DNA from: Polaribacter sp. KT25b
GTDB taxonomy: Bacteria; Bacteroidota; Bacteroidia; Flavobacteriales; Flavobacteriaceae
Length of the DNA: 64,000 nucleotides
Assembly: GCF_900105145.1 (NCBI RefSeq)
Contig: NZ_LT629752.1
Span: 1,274,001-1,338,000 of the forward strand
Direction of reading: 5' to 3'
In this document: in pieces, positions 43,588-51,944 of the stretch
Layout of the letters: each line of letters begins with the position of its first letter
Numbering within the stretch: the first letter of the stretch is position 1
Notes under the pieces: model-generated
The model's input: the letters and a program-made list of their open reading frames with translations, nothing else
The model's database searches: none
What the model was told of the DNA's origin: nothing
Program-made: the position numbers and the translations under genes

Positions 43588-46305
43588 CTAACCAGTTCCT
43601 TTTAAACCACCAGATAACGCATTTACTAATAATAATAGCATTAATAATAATTGACTGTCTTCTTTTGGATCACCTTCTTTATTTTGTCTCCATTTTGTAA
43701 GAGATTCTATTTGAATAAAGTGTAAAATATCTAATGCTTCTTTTCTAAGTTTATTATTTTCTAATTTAGAGATTCTTCGTTTTTCTGCAGAAGCACTCAA
43801 TAAACTTTCAATCTGTTTTAAACATCTTTCATAATCAGATAAAATAAGATTCATAAGTTCTGTTTTAACATCAGAATCATGCACCAAATCAGCAAAAGAT
43901 TTCATAATATCTGTATCAGAATTTAAAAGATTTGTTTCAATTTCAATTAGGTCATATTTAAGAAAAAGCCATTCTTTTGCAACCGTTTTTAAATACTCAA
44001 AATCTTCTGGAAATTGTTCTTCAAATTCAGCAAGAGCAGCTCCAGTTCCAAACCATCCTGTAAGGTTAAATCTGGATTGATTCCAGCTAAAAACCCAAGG
44101 TATAGATCGAAGATCGTTTAATGATCTCTGCCCTGTTCTACGTGCTGGTCTAGAGCCAATTTTACTTTGTTCTAATACGTCAATTGGTGTAGCTTCGCTA
44201 TAGAATTTTATAAAATTAGGATGATCTAATAAGCTTCTGTAATTTTTTCTAGACATTTCTACAAGACGATCCATAATATCATACAATTTTTGGTTTTTAA
44301 CCTTGTTGCTAGATATCATTGCTTGACGAGCTGTACCAGAAATCATCATTTCTAAATTATAACAAGCATTTAGGCGATTTGCAAATTGATCTGCAATGGT
44401 TTCACCTTGCACTGTCATTTTAATATGGCCACTTACAGATCCGTTTGGCATACTTTCTAAAAATCTATGAACTTTTCCACCTCCACGGCTTATTGTTCCT
44501 CCACGTCCGTGAAAAAAGCAAAGTTTAATACCTAGTTTATCACCAACTTCTGTAAGGTTTTCTTCGGCTTTATAAATTGTCCATCTGCTAGTTAAAATTC
44601 CACCATCTTTGTTACTATCACTATAACCTAGCATTACTTCTTGTACTAAGTCTTCTTTGTTTTTTCTTATTTCTTGAACCGTTGGATGCGTTAAAAATGA
44701 TTCTAAAATATCTGGTCCGGCAATTAAATCATCAATAGTTTCTAATAACGGAACAACAGGTAAATTAGCATCTTTTAAACCTACTTCTCTTAAGAATAAA
44801 TAAACCAGAAGTAAATCACTTAAACTACGTGTCATACTTACAATTAGAGATCCAATACCATCAGATCCATGTAAGTCTACAAATGTTTTTATTTCTTTAA
44901 AATAACCTAAAACATTATCTGCTTCAGTGCCACATTTGGTTCCAGAAACTAAAAAGGGTCTGTTACTTAATAATTCTTGATTTATAAAATCTAATCTTTT
45001 TTCTTCTGTCCAACTTGCATAATCAGCATCTGCAAAACCAGAAGCTGTAAGTATTTGCGTAATAGCTTTTTCATGATATTCACTATTTTGTCTAATATCT
45101 AATTTTGCAAGGTGGAAACCAAAACATTCTAAAGATCTTTCAACAGGAAATAAACATTTTAAATTTATTTGATTTGCGCCTAATTTAATTAAAAGATTTC
45201 TTAGTTTTTGTAATTCTATCGCTAAACTTTCTGGTCTATAAAAATAACAATCTTTATCAAGGTTAAAAGATTCATTTAGCGTGTTTTCTAAACGTACAAT
45301 TAATAAATTAATAAATTGACGTAAAGGCTCTGATGGATTTCTATCTAAAGCTTTTTGCCCAGCTTTGCCTAATTTTTCTGCACTTGTTTTTAAACTTGTT
45401 AAAAAATCAGAAGGAATTGCATTTAAATATTCTGAAAAACTGAGTTCTTTAGCTAAAAGAAGCAATTCTTTTTTCATTATTTTTAAAGCAGCTTCTCTAT
45501 GTAATTTAAGCGTAGAAGCAGAAAATTCTGGAGTTACGTATGGATGTCCGTCTCTATCTCCACCAACCCAACTTCCAAATTCTATTTTAGGAAACTGTTC
45601 TGGGCGTTCTAGGTTTTCAGGAGAAAAGCCCATATATTTCCAAGCATCAAGTAAACGTTGATCTGTTAAACGTAAAGCTTGCGGTAGTACGTTTTCAAAG
45701 TAATGCATTACATTACTACGTTCGTCGTCTAATCTTGGTTTTTGTAAATAAATTTCTCCTGTACGCCACCAACGCTCTAATAAACTTTTAATTTCTTGTC
45801 TAATTACATTGCGCTCTGAAATAGACCAAAGAGGATTTTCATTTTTAACTAAAAGTATGTAAAGTTCTCTATGAATATCTAATACTGTTAATCTTTTTGC
45901 TTCTGATGGATGTGCCGTAAATACAGGCATTACCTTAATTTTAGGTAATAAAGCTATTATTTCTTGTTCTTCAATTCCAGATGTTTTCCATAAGTTTAAA
46001 GTTTCTCCCCAAGATCCGCGAATATTTTCTAAACCAAATTGAGTTTCAGTTTTTCTACGAAATTGAGTTGCTGCATTTTCTTCTACCGAATTAAGAAGCT
46101 CAAAGCAAATACCTATTGCTTGTGCTACTTTTTCATCAGAAACCTTTTCATTACTTAATAAAGGTTGATTGTTTTCAAATGGAAGCATTGCCGCCATTTT
46201 ATCTTCACCTAGTGATTGAAGCATTTCTCTAAATATAGAAATCAGATAATTAAAATCTGTCCTTATTTTTTGAAGCCCTTCTCGCTCTAATGTTTCTTTT
46301 TCCAT
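43588..46305 (-). CDS. ppc: Phosphoenolpyruvate carboxylase
   Basis: 905 residues. Active-site blocks: VFTAHPSEAKR (catalytic His), SWVGGDRDGHPYVTP, LGYSDSNKDGG, CFFHGRGGTISRGGGKVHRF and GSRPARRTGQRSLNDLRSIPWVFSWNQSR. It makes oxaloacetate from PEP and bicarbonate, replenishing the TCA cycle. The C-terminal end GLKGTG keeps the terminal TG typical of the enzyme. Stands alone, with terminators on both sides. Confidence 0.97.
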   Translation of the reverse strand: MEKETLEREGLQKIRTDFNYLISIFREMLQSLGEDKMAAMLPFENNQPLLSNEKVSDEKVAQAIGICFELLNSVEENAATQFRRKTETQFGLENIRGSWGETLNLWKTSGIEEQEIIALLPKIKVMPVFTAHPSEAKRLTVLDIHRELYILLVKNENPLWSISERNVIRQEIKSLLERWWRTGEIYLQKPRLDDERSNVMHYFENVLPQALRLTDQRLLDAWKYMGFSPENLERPEQFPKIEFGSWVGGDRDGHPYVTPEFSASTLKLHREAALKIMKKELLLLAKELSFSEYLNAIPSDFLTSLKTSAEKLGKAGQKALDRNPSEPLRQFINLLIVRLENTLNESFNLDKDCYFYRPESLAIELQKLRNLLIKLGANQINLKCLFPVERSLECFGFHLAKLDIRQNSEYHEKAITQILTASGFADADYASWTEEKRLDFINQELLSNRPFLVSGTKCGTEADNVLGYFKEIKTFVDLHGSDGIGSLIVSMTRSLSDLLLVYLFLREVGLKDANLPVVPLLETIDDLIAGPDILESFLTHPTVQEIRKNKEDLVQEVMLGYSDSNKDGGILTSRWTIYKAEENLTEVGDKLGIKLCFFHGRGGTISRGGGKVHRFLESMPNGSVSGHIKMTVQGETIADQFANRLNACYNLEMMISGTARQAMISSNKVKNQKLYDIMDRLVEMSRKNYRSLLDHPNFIKFYSEATPIDVLEQSKIGSRPARRTGQRSLNDLRSIPWVFSWNQSRFNLTGWFGTGAALAEFEEQFPEDFEYLKTVAKEWLFLKYDLIEIETNLLNSDTDIMKSFADLVHDSDVKTELMNLILSDYERCLKQIESLLSASAEKRRISKLENNKLRKEALDILHFIQIESLTKWRQNKEGDPKEDSQLLLMLLLLVNALSGGLKGTG

Positions 46306-46479
46306 TAAATATTGTTGAATTTAATATTGTTTAATAATTTATCTTAAGTTTTAGGGAACTTTAATATTGAATTACCTTAAGCACAAGTATCTAATATATG
46401 TGATAGGTTGATTAGCAAATTTATCATTTTTTATTAAAAACTACAACTTTGATTTTACTCATTTATTATTATAACAAAA

Positions 46480-46503
46480 AAAACCTCACTTTTGTGAGGT
46501 TTT
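46480..46503 (-). terminator. Intrinsic terminator of the alcohol dehydrogenase gene
   Basis: Stem AAAACCTCAC with GTGAGGTTTT, loop TTTT, 17 bp past the stop of the minus-strand gene. Same core as the terminators at 16142 and 47908. Confidence 0.88.
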
Positions 46504-46520
46504 AAGTACTTAATTTTTAT

Positions 46521-47675
46521 TTACATTGCTGCTTTATAAATTGCAATTGTATCTTCTAAAGTTACCTCTCTAGGATTTCCTCCAGTACAAACATCTGCCA
46601 GCGCATTTTTAGCCATTTCTTCAAAATCTTCTTCTTTTACGCCTAACTCTTTTAAACCAGAAGGAATACCAACCGATTTTGAAAGTGCTTTAATTGCTGA
46701 AATAGCAGCATTAGCTCCTTGTGTATCACTCATTTCTAAAACACCAACCCCCATAGCTCTAGCAACTTTTTTAAGTTTATGAGCACAAGCAGGAATATTA
46801 AATTGCTCTACATGAGGTAATAAAATTGCATTTGCAACTCCATGAGGCATATCATACATACCACCTAATTGATGCGCCATAGAATGCACATAACCAAGCC
46901 CTGCATTAGAAAATGCTTGACCAGCAATAAATTGTCCCCAAGCCATTTTACTTCTAGCTTCAAGATTTTGACCATCAACAACTGCTATTTCTAAACTTTG
47001 TGAAATTAGTTTAATTGCTTCTAAAGCTAAAGCATCAGACCAACCAAAAGCCCCTTTTGTTACATAGGTTTCTATAGCGTGTGTTAATGCATCCATACCT
47101 GTAGCCGCAGTTAAAGCAGCTGGTTTTCCTAGCATTAATTTAGGATCGTTTACTGCAATTGACACTAAACAATTTTTATCAACCATAACCATTTTAATAT
47201 GGCGTTTTTCATCAGTAATTACATAATTAATAGTTACTTCACTTGCTGTACCTGCTGTAGTGTTAATTGCTACGATAGGTAATGATTTATGTTTTGATAA
47301 ATTAATTCCTTCATAATCACCTATTTTACCTCCATTTGTTGCTAAAATTCCAATTGCTTTTCCACAATCTTGTGGAGATCCACCACCTAATGTTAAGATA
47401 AAATCACAATTGTTTTCTTGCAATAGCTTTAAACCTTTATTTACATTTTTAGTTGTTGGGTTTGGTTGCACATCATCATACAATACAATTTCAATGTTTG
47501 AAGCTTTCATTACTTCTATTACTTTTTGAGCTACTCCAATTTTAACTAAAATTTGGTCAGTAACAAAAAGAGCTTTTTTGTATGGAAGGCTTTTTAGTTC
47601 TTCTCCAAGATCATTTAATGCTCCAGGTCCTATTAAGCTTAATGGCGGTAAATAAATTCTTCTGTTTTGTAACAT
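46521..47675 (-). CDS. Iron-containing (group III) alcohol dehydrogenase
   Basis: 384 residues. Fe-ADH domain with the NAD motif GGGSPQDCGKAIG and metal-binding histidines in THAIETY and HSMAHQLGGMYDMPHGVANAILLPHV. Groups nearby in the family include ethanol, lactaldehyde and butanol dehydrogenases, so the substrate is open. Cytoplasmic. Own terminator. Confidence 0.94.
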   Translation of the reverse strand: MLQNRRIYLPPLSLIGPGALNDLGEELKSLPYKKALFVTDQILVKIGVAQKVIEVMKASNIEIVLYDDVQPNPTTKNVNKGLKLLQENNCDFILTLGGGSPQDCGKAIGILATNGGKIGDYEGINLSKHKSLPIVAINTTAGTASEVTINYVITDEKRHIKMVMVDKNCLVSIAVNDPKLMLGKPAALTAATGMDALTHAIETYVTKGAFGWSDALALEAIKLISQSLEIAVVDGQNLEARSKMAWGQFIAGQAFSNAGLGYVHSMAHQLGGMYDMPHGVANAILLPHVEQFNIPACAHKLKKVARAMGVGVLEMSDTQGANAAISAIKALSKSVGIPSGLKELGVKEEDFEEMAKNALADVCTGGNPREVTLEDTIAIYKAAM

Positions 47676-47907
47676 TCTTAATTTTTTTATTTGTTTTTAA
47701 TAAGACAAATGTATTCTTCTATTTTTTTAAGATTAATGACTATTATCAATGTTTAAATTTATCAATTTCATTCATTTCAAAACAAAATTTTATCTGCTAT
47801 TTGTGTTGTTAGTAATGTGTTGTTTTATAGTGGTTTGTGGTGTTTTTTTTTGACAATAAATATTAGTTTTAAAATTTTTTTAAAACAAATTGATCGATTT
47901 GAGCAAA

Positions 47908-47937
47908 AAAAAAACCTCACGTAGGTGAGATTTTTAA
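47908..47937 (-). terminator. Intrinsic terminator of the M28 peptidase gene
   Basis: Stem AACCTCAC with GTGAGATT (one mismatch) and loop GTAG; an A run on its left becomes a U run in the minus-strand RNA. 22 bp beyond the stop. Confidence 0.8.
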
Positions 47938-47958
47938 TGTTATGAAGCATGAAAAAAA

Positions 47959-49011
47959 TTATTTATCTTTTTCTTCCTTTTTAATTTCTGCTTTATCAGC
48001 AATAATTCTTGTTTCTCTGTTAGCAACTTCCCAAGCTGTATAAAAAACCAAACGTGTTCTGTTTTCTAACAATTCGTAATTAATTTTGTCTGGTGTATCT
48101 GTATGTTTGTGATAATCTGCATGTGTACCATTAAAGTAGAAAATAATTGGCACATTATATTGCGCAAAGTTATAATGATCAGATCTGTAATAGTAACGAT
48201 TTGGATCATTTTCATCATTATATTTATAATCTAAATTAATGTTTGTGTATTTTTTATTTACTTCTTCAGATATGTTGTGTAATTCTGTACTTAATTTATC
48301 AGAACCAATTAAATATACATAATTTGGATCTTCTTTATGTCTATCGTCAATTCTACCAACCATATCAATATTTAAATCACAAACTGTATTTGCGATAGGA
48401 AATAAAGGGTTTTCTGTATAATATTTAGATCCTAATAAACCTTTTTCTTCCCCAGTAACATGTAAAAATAATATAGAACGTTTTGGTCCTTTACCAGCAT
48501 CAGCAGCCATTTTAAAAGCTTCTGCAATTTCTAAAAGAGCTACAGTTCCAGAACCATCATCATCTGCACCGTTGTAAATTTTACCATTTTTAATACCTTC
48601 ATGGTCTAAATGTGCAGAAATTACTACAATTTCATCTGGTTTTTCTGTTCCTTTAATAAAAGCAACAACATTTTCTGAATCATTAAATTTACCACGACGA
48701 GAGTTTTTGTTTAACCATTCTGATGGTACTTTTTGAAAATAATCATCACTTCCTTCAGCAGCGGGGATTTCTTTACTTACATAATAGTTTTTTAAATATT
48801 CAACTGCCTTTTTTTGACCAGGTTCACCAGTATTTCTACCTTCAAATTCATCAGAAGCATAAATAAATAAGTGAGTTCCTAAATCTTTTGCAGTAATTGT
48901 TGCAGCGTATTTTGCAGCTTGATCTACATTTGCATCTTCTTTTGGTGCATTTTTACTAGAACCGCACGCAATAAAAGCCAATGCACTAGCAACATAAAGT
49001 ATTTTTTTCAT
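47959..49011 (-). CDS. M28 family zinc peptidase lipoprotein
   Basis: 350 residues. Lipobox FIAC (Cys at 16). Two-zinc M28 motifs in order: SAHLDHEG, GADDDGSGT, TGEEKGLLGS, NIDMVGR and RSDHYNFAQ. An aminopeptidase-like enzyme, lipid-anchored in the envelope. It fits with the two M1 peptidases as part of peptide use. 65 bp from the ABC ATPase gene upstream. Confidence 0.95.
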   Translation of the reverse strand: MKKILYVASALAFIACGSSKNAPKEDANVDQAAKYAATITAKDLGTHLFIYASDEFEGRNTGEPGQKKAVEYLKNYYVSKEIPAAEGSDDYFQKVPSEWLNKNSRRGKFNDSENVVAFIKGTEKPDEIVVISAHLDHEGIKNGKIYNGADDDGSGTVALLEIAEAFKMAADAGKGPKRSILFLHVTGEEKGLLGSKYYTENPLFPIANTVCDLNIDMVGRIDDRHKEDPNYVYLIGSDKLSTELHNISEEVNKKYTNINLDYKYNDENDPNRYYYRSDHYNFAQYNVPIIFYFNGTHADYHKHTDTPDKINYELLENRTRLVFYTAWEVANRETRIIADKAEIKKEEKDK

Positions 49012-49075
49012 CTATTAAAAAGTATTTAATTTGTTTACAACTCAAAAGTAACAAAAAGTTACTGTTTGTTCAAAA

Positions 49076-49861
49076 TTACTTTTTGTTTATGATAAATTGT
49101 TGTAAATTTCTGTTAAAATTAACAATTTCTTTAGGGAATAAATTATCGAAAGAATTTTTTTCTATTAATTCTGATGGACTTCCATACATTATTTTATCAT
49201 CGGAAAATAAGATAATTTCGTCTGCAAATTTGATAGAAAAATTTACTTCGTGAGAAGACATAATAATTGTTTTAGAAGTTTTTTCAACCAAATTTTTTAG
49301 CAAAGAAAAAATTTTAATTGTGTGATGTAAATCTAAATGCGCAGTTGGTTCATCTAAAATGATAATTTCTGTGTCTTGCGCCAAAGCTCTTGCAATTAAA
49401 ACTCTTTGTAATTGACCATCACTAAGTTCGTAAAAGCGTTTATTTTTTAAATGATTGATTTCTGTTTCATCAATTGCCCAATTTATTTTTTTTAAATCAG
49501 CTTTGGATAATTTATCAATCCAATTTGTATAAGGTTGTCTACCAAAAGTAACAAGTTCGAAAACTGTTAATTGACTTTCTGGCAATCTTTCTGTTAAAAC
49601 CATGCTTAAACAAGTTGCTAATTCTTGATTTTTGTATGTTTTTAAACTTTTATTATTGATAAAAATTGAGCCATTTAAAGGTTCTTGAACTTTGGTAATT
49701 GTTCTTAACAGAGTCGATTTTCCAATTCCGTTTTTACCTAAAACGGTAACTAATTTCCCTTTTTCAATAGATAAATCAATCTTAGAAGCAATAATAGTTT
49801 GCTCTTTTTTTGTTTGATAACCTATAGATAAATTTTCGGTTTTTAGAACGATATTTTTAAT
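49076..49861 (-). CDS. FecE/BtuD-type ABC transporter ATPase with non-canonical start
   Basis: 261 residues if started at the ATT at 49861 (MKNIVLKTENLSIGY). Walker A GKNGIGKST is at 42-50, the signature is LSDGQLQRV and Walker B is IIILDEPTAHLD, with HEVNFSIKFADEI after it. No ATG, GTG or TTG lies in frame between the upstream in-frame stop and Walker A; the first ATG is at 49603, past Walker A. An AUU start or damage at the 5' end is therefore likely. It powers uptake of a siderophore, haem or cobalamin-type substrate with the FecCD permease next to it. Confidence 0.82.
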   Translation of the reverse strand: MKNIVLKTENLSIGYQTKKEQTIIASKIDLSIEKGKLVTVLGKNGIGKSTLLRTITKVQEPLNGSIFINNKSLKTYKNQELATCLSMVLTERLPESQLTVFELVTFGRQPYTNWIDKLSKADLKKINWAIDETEINHLKNKRFYELSDGQLQRVLIARALAQDTEIIILDEPTAHLDLHHTIKIFSLLKNLVEKTSKTIIMSSHEVNFSIKFADEIILFSDDKIMYGSPSELIEKNSFDNLFPKEIVNFNRNLQQFIINKK

Positions 49862-49921
49862 TTGCTGTTTAATTTTGTAATTGTTTAATTGTGTAACTGT
49901 TAATACTGATGTAATTTTTTT

Positions 49922-49949
49922 ACTTTCAAACTTTCAAACTTTCAAACTT
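49922..49949. repeat. Octamer tandem repeat (ACTTTCAA)3
   Basis: Three and a half units of an 8-bp repeat lie between the permease and ATPase genes. On the minus strand it reads TTGAAAGT repeated. It separates the permease stop from the ATPase start region and may relate to the missing start codon. Confidence 0.85.
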
Positions 49950-49951
49950 CT

Positions 49952-50980
49952 TTACACAAATATCCTTTTTTTCCGCATTAACAACCAAATAACGATTGGA
50001 GCACCAAAAAGTGATGTAATTGCATTTATTGGAAGTGTAAATTCGCTTGTTGGTAATTGCGCAATAGAATCGCAAATTAACAATACAATTGCGCCAATAA
50101 TTGCTGAAGACGGAATTAATATTTTATGATTAGAAGTTGTAAAAAGCATTCTGGAAATATGTGGTACAGCTAAGCCAACAAAAGCAATTGGTCCAGAAAA
50201 AGCAGTAATTACACCAGTTAATATACTTGTAATTAATAAAATAATATTTCTACTTCTCTTAATATTAATTCCTAAACTTTTTGCATAATTCTCGCCTAAT
50301 AAAAAACTATTTAAAGGCTTAATAACAAATATTGTTCCTGTAATTCCTATCAAATAAATAATAGCAAAAATGCTAATTTCATTCCAACTCAAATTGCCTA
50401 AACTTCCAAAACTCCAAAATAAATATTGCTGAATTTGAGCAGCTTCAGAAAAATAAGCTAAAACACTTATAATTGCAGATGTTAAACTACCAAACATTAA
50501 ACCGATAATTAAAATAGACATGGTATTTTTAACTTTATTGGCAGCAATAATTACTGCTGATAAAACTAAAAAAGCGCCTAAACTCGAAGCAATTGGCAAA
50601 GACCAATTAGAAATGGAAGCGTTTAATAAAAAACCTCCAAAAACCGATGAACCTAAAATTAATAAAGCAACTCCCAAACTTGCGCCAGAAGAAATACCTA
50701 AAACAAACGGACCAGCTAACGGGTTTCTAAAAAGTGTTTGCATTAACAAACCACAAATAGATAATCCAGAGCCTACTAAAACTGCTGTTATTGCTTTTGG
50801 TAATCTAAAGTTTAAAAGGATTATTTGCCAACTTTCTTTCTCTGGAATTCCGCCAAGTAAAATTTTAAAAATATCTTTAAACTGAATTGAAACTGATCCT
50901 AAGCTAACGTTTACAAAAAACAAAACTACCAGTAAAACAGATAAGTAAATAAAGTGTTTTGTGTACGATTTGTTTTCCAT
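49952..50980 (-). CDS. FecCD family ABC transporter permease
   Basis: 342 residues with nine or ten membrane helices. FecCD/BtuC signature: LPKAITAVLVGSGLSICGLLMQTLFRNPLAGPFVLGISSGASLGVA, and the ATPase-contact region GPIAFVGLAVPHISRMLFTTSNHKILIPSSAIIGA. Imports iron-siderophore, haem or vitamin B12. Pairs with the ATPase downstream. No periplasmic binding protein is in the window. Confidence 0.95.
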   Translation of the reverse strand: MENKSYTKHFIYLSVLLVVLFFVNVSLGSVSIQFKDIFKILLGGIPEKESWQIILLNFRLPKAITAVLVGSGLSICGLLMQTLFRNPLAGPFVLGISSGASLGVALLILGSSVFGGFLLNASISNWSLPIASSLGAFLVLSAVIIAANKVKNTMSILIIGLMFGSLTSAIISVLAYFSEAAQIQQYLFWSFGSLGNLSWNEISIFAIIYLIGITGTIFVIKPLNSFLLGENYAKSLGINIKRSRNIILLITSILTGVITAFSGPIAFVGLAVPHISRMLFTTSNHKILIPSSAIIGAIVLLICDSIAQLPTSEFTLPINAITSLFGAPIVIWLLMRKKRIFV

Positions 50981-50990
50981 TGATTTAATT

Positions 50991-51043
50991 TGTCTTATCG
51001 AGCGCAGTCGAGATGTTTTTAGGTTTCGACTGAGTTCAAGACA
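50991..51043. repeat. Short palindromic interspersed repeat
   Basis: A 53-bp element has TGTCTT and AAGACA at the ends and inner inverted CAGTCGA/TCGACTG. It lies between the permease start and the RdgB-type gene. The TCGAGCGCAGTCGAGA type is known as a widespread repeat in flavobacteria. Confidence 0.7.
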
Positions 51044-51047
51044 GACA

Positions 51048-51629
51048 TTATTTGTTATACTTTTTTAAAAAAGCGACTAATTTTTGTATTGCAATTCCTC
51101 TATGAGAAATTTTATTTTTTTCTTCGGATGACATTTCTGCAAAAGAAACGCTATATCCTTCTGGTTTAAAAATAGGATCATAACCAAAACCTTTTTCGCC
51201 ATGTTTTTTTTCTAGAATTTCACCATTACAAATACCTTCAAATATAAATTGATTTTTATCAATATTAAGACAAATAGCCGTTCTAAATTGTGCTTTTCTA
51301 TTGGTTTTATGTTCTAATTCTGATAATAATTTTTTCATATTTTTTTCAGAATTGCTAGGTTCACCAGCAAAACGTGCAGAAAAAACACCAGGTTTACCAT
51401 CTAAACTTTCTACTTCAAGACCTGTATCATCAGCAAAACAATTAAAACCAAATTTTTCTGTAATATAATTCGCTTTTAATTTTGCATTTCCTTCTAAAGT
51501 TAGCTCAGTTTCATCAACTTCATCAAAACAATTAATGTCTTTTAAACTCAATAATTCTATAGAAGCAGGTAACATTTTTTGAACTTCAGCAAGTTTATTT
51601 AGGTTGTTGGTGGCAAATACCAGTTTCAT
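51048..51629 (-). CDS. RdgB/HAM1-type non-canonical purine NTP pyrophosphatase
   Basis: 193 residues. [16 protein letters not shown] at the start, [25 protein letters not shown] in the middle and [35 protein letters not shown] are family blocks. Hydrolyses ITP, XTP and dITP to keep them out of nucleic acids. It may be co-transcribed with the ABC permease after it. Confidence 0.96.
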   Translation of the reverse strand: MKLVFATNNLNKLAEVQKMLPASIELLSLKDINCFDEVDETELTLEGNAKLKANYITEKFGFNCFADDTGLEVESLDGKPGVFSARFAGEPSNSEKNMKKLLSELEHKTNRKAQFRTAICLNIDKNQFIFEGICNGEILEKKHGEKGFGYDPIFKPEGYSVSFAEMSSEEKNKISHRGIAIQKLVAFLKKYNK

Positions 51630-51944
51630 GTTTTTTTCTTGAATTGTATTTAAAAAACAAAGTTACAAAGTTTTTAAAGGTTAAAAGGCACAAATTAGTA
51701 TAGTTTCAAAAGTATAAGTTTTTTGTTTTTATAATGCAATCCACTATTTAATAATCAGCAAATAAAAAGTAGAAATATGATAAAAATCATTGTTTAATAG
51801 TAGCAAGTATTTTTGGTGCCAAAACCTTTGTTTTATGAGCTATATGTGATAAAAGTTACACATATAAATTGTAATAACTTGTTAATTTGCAAACGTAAAT
51901 AGCGTATAAAATTTTGAGTAAAACTCAATGATAAAATTAAATAT
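51630..51944. other. Divergent intergenic region
   Basis: 315 bp between two divergent genes. A TATTTTTG box (51808-51815) could be a -7 element for the plus-strand fusion gene, giving a leader of about 120 nt. No gene or clear hairpin seen. Confidence 0.4.
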
